Shown: positions 6,484-13,688 of the stretch, in pieces
Position numbering within the stretch: the first letter of the stretch is position 1
Layout of the letters: each line of letters starts with the position of its first letter
NCBI GenBank assembly: GCA_036794765.1
Contig: DAIRGB010000019.1
Coordinates: forward strand, 1-15,603
DNA length: 15,603 nucleotides
Direction: 5' to 3'
Source of the DNA: DAIRGB01 sp036794765
GTDB taxonomy: Bacteria; Patescibacteriota; JAHJAL01
Notes under the pieces: generated by a model
Databases searched by the model: none
What the model saw: the letters and a program-made list of their open reading frames with translations, nothing else
Told to the model about the DNA's origin: nothing
Translations under genes and position numbers: made by a program

Positions 6484-7776
6484 CTATTCCACCTCAATCC
6501 CCGGCTTATTTATCGCCTGTAAACAATCATTAATTGCCTTCAATAAGGCAGTTTTTTGTTTATCATCCAATGAACTCAACTTTAGATTATTAATCATTTG
6601 CTCTCTACAATGGGGAATTTGCGTAATTGCAATAATACTAGCAAACATTTCCTCAACACCATCATAAGGATGTCCGAGCTTATTCTTATCTTTTTCTGAC
6701 AAATTATTTTTCATATACCTAGACTCATCAATTATCTGAAACAACTCATTTTTTTCAAACGCCAGCCGATATTCCGTTTTAAAATCCAACATCTTTGAAT
6801 CTAACCCACAAACATCTAGCAAATCATAAAAATTATTCTTAATATTTTGTTTGCAAACTCCATCATTACTATTTTCCGGAATTGATTCATAAAATATATG
6901 CGCCGCTTCATGATATACGGTTAATAAAGAATATTCTTTTTCCAAGAAATTTATATTCCCATATATTTTACCCTGCTCCGGAAAAGCCCAATAATCATAA
7001 TATTTCAACACTTGATCATCCTTCTCGCCATCGTGCAATAATAATTGCTTTATTTTATAATTTTCATCATATTCATTTTTATCAATCAAATTATTCAGTA
7101 CCGAGCAAAAACCAGTCGCCTGATTTAATTTTTCATTCATATCTTTTGGAATATCTTTTTCTACCAAAATTTTATCCGTCCGATCAGCAAAAATATCAAT
7201 TCCGTTTCTTTGAAAATTAATAAATTTCATTAAAACGTCAGAGTTTTCATAAAACAAATCCTTGTATTCTCCCTTGCCAGAAATATTTTCCTGCAAAACC
7301 ACCTGCAACTGCGCAAAATGCTTATCATCAATCTTCTTCAAACTATCGATCGGTAGTTTCAACTCATACAAGTTTCCACAATCGGCATCGAATAGATTGA
7401 CAATCCCCTCTTTGGTAAAATAGCAAATCTCGTACACCTTATTTTTGTTATCCAAATATCTCAAGGCATAACGCTGGTTATCTGGCAATTTATACATATC
7501 CACATTCTGTTCGAAAATAATTCTCAAACCAGTCATCTGAACTTTTATCCCCGGCGCAATTTCCTCTCCATTTTTCTCAATCAATTTTGACTTTTTTTCC
7601 AACACAACAATCTTTTCACTATCATCTTCCAACATCCGATCTGTCCGTTGGCTCAATTTTTTAAAATCAAAATCTAATTTTCTTTCTTTTATTAAGTTGG
7701 ATCCTAAATCAATATCATGATCCAATATTAAATTTTCTCCTAACTGTTCTTTACAATTATCGCCATCACTTTTCAT
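6484..7776 (-). CDS. Putative HExxH zinc metallopeptidase, last gene of the heat-shock cluster
   Basis: A 430-residue protein with no signal peptide or membrane segment, so it is predicted to be cytoplasmic. The only motif I recognise is HEAAH (289-293) in a hydrophobic-helix context (LLTVYHEAAHIFYES). About 80 residues later comes GVEEMFASIIAI (373-384), where Glu375 or Glu376 could be the third zinc ligand, as in gluzincins. The N-terminal 60 residues are charged and probably disordered, and residues 75-280 match nothing I can name. The ATG lies 22 bases after the dnaJ stop on the same strand with only a weak AAAAAAAG upstream, which suggests cotranscription and a role in protein quality control. 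Peptidase activity is inferred from the motif only; substrate unknown. Confidence 0.68.
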   Translation of the reverse strand: MKSDGDNCKEQLGENLILDHDIDLGSNLIKERKLDFDFKKLSQRTDRMLEDDSEKIVVLEKKSKLIEKNGEEIAPGIKVQMTGLRIIFEQNVDMYKLPDNQRYALRYLDNKNKVYEICYFTKEGIVNLFDADCGNLYELKLPIDSLKKIDDKHFAQLQVVLQENISGKGEYKDLFYENSDVLMKFINFQRNGIDIFADRTDKILVEKDIPKDMNEKLNQATGFCSVLNNLIDKNEYDENYKIKQLLLHDGEKDDQVLKYYDYWAFPEQGKIYGNINFLEKEYSLLTVYHEAAHIFYESIPENSNDGVCKQNIKNNFYDLLDVCGLDSKMLDFKTEYRLAFEKNELFQIIDESRYMKNNLSEKDKNKLGHPYDGVEEMFASIIAITQIPHCREQMINNLKLSSLDDKQKTALLKAINDCLQAINKPGIEVE

Positions 7777-7798
7777 ATTCTTTTTTTATTTTTCAATA

Positions 7799-8980
7799 TC
7801 AAAGTCCTATTTTTCTTTTAACTCTTTGAAATACATTCTCTTCCTTGATTTCCTCGCCCCTTAACACTGCCAACTCCCGAATCAATTCTTTCTCTTTTTC
7901 TGACAATCTTTTTGGTACTTCCACTTCAATTTCCAAAATATGATCACCCCTTTTTGATTCATTACCCAAATATGGTACACCCCGCCCGGTAATCTTTAAT
8001 CGTTCACCATTTTGTGTACCTGCCGGTATCACAATTTTTTCCGAACCATCCACCATCGCTATCGACAACTCGGCTCCCAAAGCAGCTTGTGCAAAAGAAA
8101 TCTTTTTTTTACTAACAACATCATTACCATCCCGAGAAAAATCCCGACTCTTTTGAACTCTAATTTTTATCAATAGATCACCACCTTCTCCACCTTTCAA
8201 ACCCGCCTCTCCTTCCCCTCTCAATCTTAAAACCATCTGATCCTCCACCCCAGCTGGAATATCCACGACTTGTGTCACTTGTTTTTTTACTCTTCCTTGA
8301 CCCAAACATTCTGAGCATGAAACCTTGGGCATTTTTCCTAAACCGCCACAATTCTCACAAACGCTCTTCTGTCGTACTTGTCCCAATATAGTATTTTGAA
8401 TTTTTTCTACATACCCCATACCCTTACAAACAGAGCACTCTATCAACTCCTCACTTTTGGCCCCAGTCCCCTTACACTCCCTACATTTCACCATCTTCTC
8501 AATTGAGATATTTATCTCCGCACCCAAAACAGACTGAACAAAATCAACATCAACAGTTGTCTGCAAGTCACGCCCCCTGGTATCAACCTTTTTTCCTCTA
8601 GTTCTTCCTCCAGTAAAACCTCCTCCAAAAAACATATCAAAAATATCACCCAGATCCTCCCCCATATCAAAGTCCATTCTAAATCCACCGCCAGAACCCT
8701 GAGAAGATCGATAAAAGCCACTAGGATCAAAACCAGAAAATCCGCCCCCAGCCTGCCCTCCTGCAAAACCAGCTGCACCGAAACGATCAAAATTACTTCT
8801 TTTAGCCGGATCAGACAAAACCTGGTAAGCTTCATTGATTTCTTTAAATTTTTCTTCCGCTTCTTTACCACCCCCTTTATCCGGATGGTACTTATGAGCC
8901 AGTTTTCGATATGCCTTTTTTATCTCATCCAACGAAGAATCTTTTTTTACACCCAATGTAGAGTAATAATCTTTTGTCAT
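7799..8980 (-). CDS. dnaJ: Chaperone DnaJ (Hsp40)
   Basis: Type I DnaJ, the co-chaperone that delivers unfolded protein to DnaK and stimulates its ATPase. From the ATG at 8980 it has 393 residues, close to the family's usual 370-385. It has a J domain with HPD (residues 32-34), a Gly/Phe-rich linker (about 68-130) and a complete zinc centre of four CxxCxGxG motifs (CRECKGTG, CSVCKGMG, CENCGGLG, CSECLGQG). The C-terminal substrate-binding domains follow (VDIPAGVEDQMVLRLRGEGE; VIPAGTQNGERLKITGRGVP). The frame also opens at a TTG four codons upstream, but the J domain starts naturally at MTKDYYSTLGV, so I take the ATG. No Shine-Dalgarno is visible. A 10-bp hairpin lies just upstream. Unusually, a lipoprotein gene separates it from dnaK. 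Confidence 0.97.
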   Translation of the reverse strand: MTKDYYSTLGVKKDSSLDEIKKAYRKLAHKYHPDKGGGKEAEEKFKEINEAYQVLSDPAKRSNFDRFGAAGFAGGQAGGGFSGFDPSGFYRSSQGSGGGFRMDFDMGEDLGDIFDMFFGGGFTGGRTRGKKVDTRGRDLQTTVDVDFVQSVLGAEINISIEKMVKCRECKGTGAKSEELIECSVCKGMGYVEKIQNTILGQVRQKSVCENCGGLGKMPKVSCSECLGQGRVKKQVTQVVDIPAGVEDQMVLRLRGEGEAGLKGGEGGDLLIKIRVQKSRDFSRDGNDVVSKKKISFAQAALGAELSIAMVDGSEKIVIPAGTQNGERLKITGRGVPYLGNESKRGDHILEIEVEVPKRLSEKEKELIRELAVLRGEEIKEENVFQRVKRKIGL

Positions 8981-9005
8981 ATTGTTATTCAAAAAATAAA
9001 CTTAG

Positions 9006-9026
9006 GGGCAGAACACTGTTCTGCCC
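9006..9026. repeat. Perfect 10-bp GC-rich inverted repeat between the lipoprotein gene and dnaJ
   Basis: GGGCAGAACA-C-TGTTCTGCCC is a perfect palindrome around one base. On the minus strand it sits between the lipoprotein stop (9053) and the dnaJ start (8980), followed by a T-rich but interrupted stretch. It could be an internal attenuator or processing site. Its composition also resembles short palindromes scattered in other genomes. Confidence 0.6.
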
Positions 9027-9052
9027 TGCAACTATCAAATTTCTGACCTAGA

Positions 9053-9751
9053 CTATAAAATCTGCTCACCAGTACTAGAATCAATCGTAATACGAAAAGA
9101 CTGATCAGAACCAGGAGCACTATAAATGATATACCAAGCCAAATTCTTTCCATCCGCCAAAGACAACATCTGTGACACCTGATAATTGGGATGATCCTTA
9201 CGAAATTGATAACCCCCCAACATATCAGCCTTTTCCAATGCTTGTGCGTAAGTAATCTTCCAATATTTAATCGGTATCGGCAACACTCCTGATTTCAAAC
9301 GATAATCATCACGATATATCAACGTCCTGGTAAATTTTTGATCACTCCTGTTTATATCGATTGAAAAGTACAACTCAGTATTTATATCAGAAGAATAAAT
9401 AAATTTATCAATCACTCCCTCGTCATTTAATGAAGAAAAATAATTGGTGGATAGTAATATCAACTTTGCATCCGATTGCCATTTTCTCGCTTTTTCATTG
9501 GCCAAATTCGCACTTTTCTTGGCTTTTTCCAAGACATCAGCCGGATTGGTTACCACGTACATACCACCGACAGGATCAGCATCAACCTGAGAATCAATAT
9601 TCTGATTGTCACCTTGATTTACTGGCTCTGTCGCTACTGTCTGATCACCAGTAGTCTGATCAGAATTCTCATTGGAACTACCCCATAAACTACATCCAGT
9701 AAGAATCCCGGCAAAAACAATAGGCAACAAAAACAAAGATATTTTTTTCAT
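9053..9751 (-). CDS. Lipoprotein with a PepSY-like C-terminus, between dnaK and dnaJ
   Basis: From the ATG at 9751 the protein has 232 residues. MKKISLFLLPIVFAGILTGC is a lipoprotein signal peptide with lipobox LTGC, so Cys20 would be lipidated and the protein anchored outside the cytoplasmic membrane. A Ser/Thr/Asn/Gln/Asp-rich linker follows (about 21-58). The C-terminal half has the alternation seen in PepSY-like domains: a YAQALEKADML helix, a strand LAWYIIYSA, and the ending FRITIDSSTGEQIL. PepSY domains are often associated with protease inhibition or surface regulation; here that is only a suggestion. A TTG six codons upstream could also start the frame but would weaken the signal peptide's charge-core arrangement. 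The gene shares its strand and tight spacing with dnaK and dnaJ, so it is probably heat-regulated. Confidence 0.82.
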   Translation of the reverse strand: MKKISLFLLPIVFAGILTGCSLWGSSNENSDQTTGDQTVATEPVNQGDNQNIDSQVDADPVGGMYVVTNPADVLEKAKKSANLANEKARKWQSDAKLILLSTNYFSSLNDEGVIDKFIYSSDINTELYFSIDINRSDQKFTRTLIYRDDYRLKSGVLPIPIKYWKITYAQALEKADMLGGYQFRKDHPNYQVSQMLSLADGKNLAWYIIYSAPGSDQSFRITIDSSTGEQIL

Positions 9752-9776
9752 TATTTTTTTTAAAAACAAACTAATT

Positions 9777-9815
9777 TCCCAAAACTATTGTAACAATAAT
9801 TAAGAGAGTTTGGGA
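9777..9815 (-). other. Composite hairpin in the dnaK-lipoprotein gap
   Basis: TCCCAAAAC (9777-9785) pairs with GTTTGGGA (9808-9815) with one bulged base. Inside lies a second perfect stem TATTGT-A-ACAATA (9786-9798). On the minus strand it begins 6 bases after the dnaK stop and is followed by an interrupted T-rich tract. It may be a partial terminator or an RNA-processing barrier that lowers expression of the downstream genes relative to dnaK. Confidence 0.45.
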
Positions 9816-9821
9816 GAAAAT

Positions 9822-11708
9822 TTATTTTTCACCCCTTTTCTTTGTTTTTACATCAACCACCTCATCTTCTTTGCCATCTTTTTTTGTATCTTCAGTTGCC
9901 GCTCCAGCTTGTTTATACATTTCTGCCCCTATCTTTTGCACCAATTCGCTCAATTTTCCACTCTTCTCCTTTATAGCATCAATATCATCCTTGTCCTTTA
10001 CCTCTTTCAAGTCTGCAATAGCTTTTTCAATGCTCTCCTTATCATCCTTGGAAATTTTTTCACCAAAATCCTTTAGTGACTTCTCACTAGCATAGACCAA
10101 TTGTTCCGCTTTATTTTTTTCTTCAATCGCTTCTTTCTTTTTCTTATCTTCTTCAGCATGAGCTTGTGCTTCTTTTTGCATTTTATCCACTTCTTCTTTC
10201 GATAAACCACTCGAACCCTGAATCACTATATTTTGTTTCTTGTTGGTTGCTTTATCCAAAGCGGTAACATTCAATATTCCATTTGAGTCGATATCAAAAG
10301 TTACTTCAACCTGAGGAATTCCTCTAGGAGCAGGTGGAATTCCATCCAAAATAAATCTTCCCAATGATTTATTGTCGACTGCCATCTCTCTTTCTCCCTG
10401 AACTACATGAATCTCCACCGAGGTCTGATTGTCAGCCGCAGTTGAAAAAACCTGACTGGCTTTTGTCGGAACAGTCGTATTTCGCTCAATCAAACGCGTC
10501 GCCACTCCACCCAACGTTTCTATTCCTAAAGACAAAGGAGTAACATCCAACAGTAAAATATCTTTTACATCGCCAGTTAAAACACCACCCTGGACTGCAG
10601 CTCCCATTGCCACCACTTCATCCGGATTTATACCCTTATGAGGTTCTTTCCCAAAAAAATCTTTAACCACCTGTTGTACTTTTGGCATACGAGTCTGTCC
10701 ACCAACCAATACAATCTGATCAATATTATTTTTATCCAACTTGGCGTCCGCCAAAGCTTTTTTGCAAGGCTCCAAAGTTTTTTGGACCAAATCATCCGTA
10801 ATTTCCTCCAACTTGGCTCTAGTCAACTTAATATCCAAATGTTTCGGACCCTCAGCGGTAGTGGTAATAAACGGAATATTTATCTGAGTCTCCACCGTCG
10901 AAGACAATTCAATTTTAGCTTTTTCAGCAAAATCTTTTAATCTTTGTAAAGCCAAAATATCCTTCCGCAAATCAATTCCGTCCGACTTCAAAAATTCATC
11001 TGCCAAATAATTTATTAACACTTGGTCAAAATCATCACCACCAAGATGAGTATCTCCGTTGGTCGCCAAAACTTCCACCGTATCCTGACTCACTTCCAAC
11101 ACAGATACATCAAAAGTTCCTCCACCCAAATCATAAACCACAATCTTTTCATCTTTATGTTTATTCAACCCATATGCCAACGCCGCCGCCGTCGGCTCGT
11201 TGATAATACGTTTCACTTCCAAACCCGCAATTTTCCCAGCATCTTTGGTTGCCTGTCTTTGCGCATCATCGAAATATGCCGGAACTGTAATAACCGCCTC
11301 AGTCACCTTTTCCCCCAAAAACGCTTCCGCATCTTCTTTCAATTTTTGCAATACCATAGCCGAAATTTCTTGCGGAGTATAGTCCTTACCATCCATTTCC
11401 AAAATGACCGAATTATTTTTTCCCTTCTTGACCTTAAATGGAACCATTTTGATATCTCGGGAAACTTCTTCGTCATCAAATCGCCTTCCCATAAATCTTT
11501 TCACACTATAAAGTGTATCCTCGGGATTAACTACGGATTGTCTTTTCGCGGTTTGACCAACTAATCTTTGGCCATTTTTGTCTATTGCCACTATCGAAGG
11601 CGTTGTACGATTTCCTTCAGCATTGGTAATCACAGTTGGTGATCCTCCCTCCATAATCGCCATACAACTATTTGTCGTACCCAAATCAATTCCGATAATT
11701 TTACTCAT
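9822..11708 (-). CDS. dnaK: Chaperone DnaK (Hsp70)
   Basis: Full-length 628-residue Hsp70, the ATP-driven chaperone that folds and disaggregates protein with DnaJ and GrpE. The actin-like ATPase domain shows IIGIDLGTTNSC (4-15), the TVPAYFDDAQRQATKDAG stretch (141-158), the phosphate-binding DLGGGTFDVS (193-202) and VLVGGQTRMP (333-342). The interdomain linker is VKDILLLDVTPLSLGIETLGG-like, with the hydrophobic LLLDV intact. The substrate-binding domain and helical lid follow, then a charged tail with DEVVDVKTKKRGEK in place of the usual EEV-rich end. The ATG at 11708 is preceded by AAGAGG at a short spacing. No CIRCE copy is visible directly upstream, so control probably comes from the hrcA promoter, although the 169-base upstream gap could hold an internal promoter. 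Confidence 0.99.
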   Translation of the reverse strand: MSKIIGIDLGTTNSCMAIMEGGSPTVITNAEGNRTTPSIVAIDKNGQRLVGQTAKRQSVVNPEDTLYSVKRFMGRRFDDEEVSRDIKMVPFKVKKGKNNSVILEMDGKDYTPQEISAMVLQKLKEDAEAFLGEKVTEAVITVPAYFDDAQRQATKDAGKIAGLEVKRIINEPTAAALAYGLNKHKDEKIVVYDLGGGTFDVSVLEVSQDTVEVLATNGDTHLGGDDFDQVLINYLADEFLKSDGIDLRKDILALQRLKDFAEKAKIELSSTVETQINIPFITTTAEGPKHLDIKLTRAKLEEITDDLVQKTLEPCKKALADAKLDKNNIDQIVLVGGQTRMPKVQQVVKDFFGKEPHKGINPDEVVAMGAAVQGGVLTGDVKDILLLDVTPLSLGIETLGGVATRLIERNTTVPTKASQVFSTAADNQTSVEIHVVQGEREMAVDNKSLGRFILDGIPPAPRGIPQVEVTFDIDSNGILNVTALDKATNKKQNIVIQGSSGLSKEEVDKMQKEAQAHAEEDKKKKEAIEEKNKAEQLVYASEKSLKDFGEKISKDDKESIEKAIADLKEVKDKDDIDAIKEKSGKLSELVQKIGAEMYKQAGAATEDTKKDGKEDEVVDVKTKKRGEK

Positions 11709-11754
11709 AAAACCTCTTAAATATTTAAAACAGATAAATAACAGAATTAATTTT

Positions 11755-11825
11755 AATTTTTAATTCTTAATTTTTAATTTCTAAACAAAACTAGTTTAAA
11801 AATTAAAAATTAAGAATTAGAAATT
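11755..11825. repeat. Long AT-only inverted repeat in the hsp20-dnaK gap
   Basis: The arms 11755-11786 and 11794-11825 are reverse complements over 32 bases with two mismatches, around the 7-base loop AAAACTA. The arms are made of the repeating word TAATTTTTAATTCTTAA. As RNA it would form a long hairpin about 45 bases upstream of the dnaK start codon. It resembles AT-rich interspersed repeats rather than a terminator with a clean T-run. Confidence 0.75.
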
Positions 11826-11827
11826 TT

Positions 11828-11869
11828 CCCGGCTACAACTCTTTTCATATATACAGAATCATAGCCGGG
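11828..11869 (-). other. GC-rich hairpin just after hsp20
   Basis: CCCGGCTA (11828-11835) and TAGCCGGG (11862-11869) pair perfectly over 8 bp, extended by TTTT/AAAA outside, around a 26-base loop. On the minus strand the stem starts 8 bases after the hsp20 stop. The bases after it are AAAATTTC, so it is not a standard terminator. It may instead stabilise or separate the hsp20 and dnaK messages, possibly together with the adjoining 32-bp repeat. Confidence 0.55.
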
Positions 11870-11877
11870 AAAAAAAT

Positions 11878-12309
11878 CTACTTACTATCCGACAATTTTT
11901 TTACTTTCAATTTGGTGGTCAATTTTTCCGCCTCGATTTTCGGCGCTCTAATCTCTAAAACACCATCCTTCATTACTGCCTCTGCTTTTTTTGCATCTAT
12001 AGAAGGCACAGGCACTCGACGAGAAAAACTGCTCATCCTACTTTCCAAACGATAATACTTTTTATCCTTTACTTCCTTTTTTTCTTTTGACTCACCTTTG
12101 ATTTCCACATATTTTTCCCCAATCTCCACATCTACTTCGTCTTCTTTAACTCCAGGCAAATCGAACCTTACGAACACCTTACCATCCTTTTCAAACACAT
12201 CCGCCGCCGGACACGTCATCCAATTTTTTCCGGAACCAGAAAAAGGATCATCAAAAAATTTATTCAACTCTTCATCCATGGAAAACCATGGAACCATCCA
12301 TCTAGCCAT
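11878..12309 (-). CDS. Small heat-shock protein, Hsp20 family
   Basis: A 143-residue alpha-crystallin-type holdase that binds unfolding proteins without ATP and passes them to DnaK. The N-terminal arm (MARWMVPWFSMDEELNKFFD) is followed by the crystallin domain from about residue 34: VFVRFDLPGVKEDEVDVEI, YVEIKGES, SFSRRVPVP, and the diagnostic AVMKDGVLEIRAPK (111-124) with GVL at 116-118. The C-terminal tail is short and Lys-rich, and I see no clear IxI oligomerisation motif. The ATG at 12309 has a strong Shine-Dalgarno, AGGAGG five bases upstream, the best within the cluster, which suggests high translation. It lies 45 bases after grpE, and a palindrome (TGATTAATCA, 12324-12333) sits just upstream of the ribosome binding site. 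Position inside a grpE-dnaK interval is not the classical order. Confidence 0.96.
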   Translation of the reverse strand: MARWMVPWFSMDEELNKFFDDPFSGSGKNWMTCPAADVFEKDGKVFVRFDLPGVKEDEVDVEIGEKYVEIKGESKEKKEVKDKKYYRLESRMSSFSRRVPVPSIDAKKAEAVMKDGVLEIRAPKIEAEKLTTKLKVKKLSDSK

Positions 12310-12354
12310 AATTTCCTCCTAAATGATTAATCAAATATATAAAACATACTAAAA

Positions 12355-12837
12355 TTATCTGAAAATCATTACCTTCGCTGGACGAATAATCTTACTACCC
12401 ATTCCAAACGCTTCTTCCACCACCGCCGCAATCTGACCGGACTTCTTTTTGTCATCATTGTCCATATATCCAACTGCTTCCGCTAACTCAGGATCAAATT
12501 TCTTTAGATCTAGAGTAACTTTCTCTATCCCATGAGATTTTAAAACTGTTTCAAATACTCGCATAATTTTTTCCAAACCATCATCTTTACTTGACCCCGA
12601 CTGCAAACCCCTACTGATACTATCGTAAACCGGCAAAAAACTTGAAGCTACATCGGCTCTAACTACATCAAAAATCAATCTTTTTTCTTCTTCACTTCTC
12701 TTTTTAAAATTGGCAAAATCAGCCACTGAACGTTTCCATGATTCCTCCAACTCCAAACATTTTTTCTTCAACTCCTCTATTTCCAAACCCATATCCTGAC
12801 ACTTACAATCTTTCTGTACTTTATTATTTTTTTTCAT
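12355..12837 (-). CDS. grpE: Nucleotide exchange factor GrpE
   Basis: A 160-residue GrpE, the cofactor that releases ADP from DnaK. It is a little shorter than most bacterial GrpE proteins (about 170-200) because the disordered N-terminus is short and Lys/Cys-rich. The long coiled-coil helix covers about 17-65, with ADFANFKKRSEEEKR (39-53) matching the family's N-Y/F-KKR motif. The C-terminal beta domain that contacts DnaK shows KFDPELAEAVGY (113-124) and ends in SKIIRPAKVMIFR (148-160). No Shine-Dalgarno is visible before the ATG, which is 23 bases after the hrcA stop, so translation may be coupled or leader-independent. It is cotranscribed with hrcA. Confidence 0.95.
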   Translation of the reverse strand: MKKNNKVQKDCKCQDMGLEIEELKKKCLELEESWKRSVADFANFKKRSEEEKRLIFDVVRADVASSFLPVYDSISRGLQSGSSKDDGLEKIMRVFETVLKSHGIEKVTLDLKKFDPELAEAVGYMDNDDKKKSGQIAAVVEEAFGMGSKIIRPAKVMIFR

Positions 12838-12860
12838 AAATTAAAAAAATAAAAAATCAT

Positions 12861-13583
12861 CTAAAAACCTTCCAAAGTTGTCGCAGCAAAATCCATTATA
12901 TCCGGTAAAATACTATAATCCATCCTAACTGGACCTACCATTCCCAATACATGACTTTCTCCAAATGGATCACGGAACTTTCTTACTACCACCGCCATCT
13001 CTCTCATAAATTCATAATTTAATTCTTCATCAATATACACTCGAAAAGAATTCTCCGGCAATTTACCACGTAAATCAAAAACTAATTCTCCGATCCTATC
13101 CAACAACAATCCAGTCCTACGCATCAATTTCTCATCCCTAAACTCCGGACGACACAAAAAATATTGCATGCCACTCATTTCCAATCTATCGGGCGGCATA
13201 CTTATCATAGTCAAATTACCAGTAACACTAGCAATCTCCGCCGCCAATGTCCTGGCAACTCGAGAATACTTTTTGGCATCCAAAGATTTTAACATCAAAA
13301 CCACTCTTCTCCTAAATCTAGACGGTATTTCTCTTGTTGTCATCAAATTATCAATATAATACCGATAACCTGCCGCTGTCGGTACTCGACCAGCTGAAAA
13401 ATGAGATTGTCCAATAAACCCAAGTTGCTCCAAAAACGACATATCATTGCGTACAGTCGCACTACAGCAACCCATCTTATGTCTCTTTACCAACCAAGCC
13501 GAACCAACCGGTCGTGCCGTCTTGATATAATCGCCAACCAACATTCTCAAAACTGATTTTTGTCTTTCATTCATTGAATCCAT
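12861..13583 (-). CDS. hrcA: Heat-inducible transcription repressor HrcA (short form)
   Basis: HrcA binds CIRCE operators and represses chaperone genes; its folding normally depends on chaperones, which makes it a stress sensor. The N-terminal winged helix is well preserved: MNERQKSVLRML, YIKTARPVGSAWL, SATVRNDMSFLEQLGFI (41-57), and the wing SAGRVPTAAGYRYYIDNLM (63-81). The C-terminal signature VLGMVGPVRMDYS (212-224) is also present. At 240 residues it is about 100 shorter than the usual 340-350, the loss lying in the central part. The ATG at 13583 is almost at the predicted transcription start, so the mRNA may be leaderless; an alternative ATG is at 13574. It is the first gene of the cluster, with its own operator directly upstream, so it is autoregulated. 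Confidence 0.95.
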   Translation of the reverse strand: MDSMNERQKSVLRMLVGDYIKTARPVGSAWLVKRHKMGCCSATVRNDMSFLEQLGFIGQSHFSAGRVPTAAGYRYYIDNLMTTREIPSRFRRRVVLMLKSLDAKKYSRVARTLAAEIASVTGNLTMISMPPDRLEMSGMQYFLCRPEFRDEKLMRRTGLLLDRIGELVFDLRGKLPENSFRVYIDEELNYEFMREMAVVVRKFRDPFGESHVLGMVGPVRMDYSILPDIMDFAATTLEGF

Positions 13584-13589
13584 AATTAT

Positions 13590-13618
13590 ATGATAATTTT
13601 AGCAGTCTTTCCTGTCAA
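13590..13618 (-). promoter_or_regulatory. Sigma70-type promoter of the heat-shock cluster
   Basis: On the minus strand TTGACA (13613-13618) is a perfect -35 box. TATCAT (13590-13595) is a one-mismatch -10 box, and the spacer is 17 bases. Transcription would start near 13583-13584, at or next to the hrcA ATG. The -35 and spacer are covered by the CIRCE element. Confidence 0.75.
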
Positions 13619-13625
13619 GTGCTAA
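13599..13625. promoter_or_regulatory. CIRCE operator (HrcA binding site)
   Basis: TTAGCAGTC-N9-AAGTGCTAA matches the known CIRCE consensus TTAGCACTC-N9-GAGTGCTAA with one mismatch in each half. The spacer is exactly nine bases. It overlaps the promoter and lies 16 bases before the hrcA start, the expected place for repression of the whole cluster by HrcA. It is also within 65 bases of the divergent gene at 13689, which it could affect. Confidence 0.9.
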
Positions 13626-13688
13626 TATCATTAAACTAAAAAATGATAAAATATATTTGCAATAAAAAAACATTAAAATAATTTTCTT

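Noticed and set aside
8981..8992. TTG start for dnaJ four codons upstream
   Set aside because: The J domain begins normally at the ATG at 8980, and the TTG has no ribosome binding site.
9752..9769. TTG start for the lipoprotein six codons upstream
   Set aside because: The ATG at 9751 gives a textbook lipoprotein signal (MKK, hydrophobic core, LTGC), and nothing supports the TTG.
11022..11564. A 180-codon plus-strand frame opposite dnaK
   Set aside because: It is antisense to a fully conserved dnaK sequence and shows no protein motif, so it is a shadow of the real gene.
11709..11754. A second CIRCE directly upstream of dnaK
   Set aside because: No TTAGCACTC-like half site occurs in the hsp20-dnaK gap; the inverted repeats there are AT-only or unrelated.
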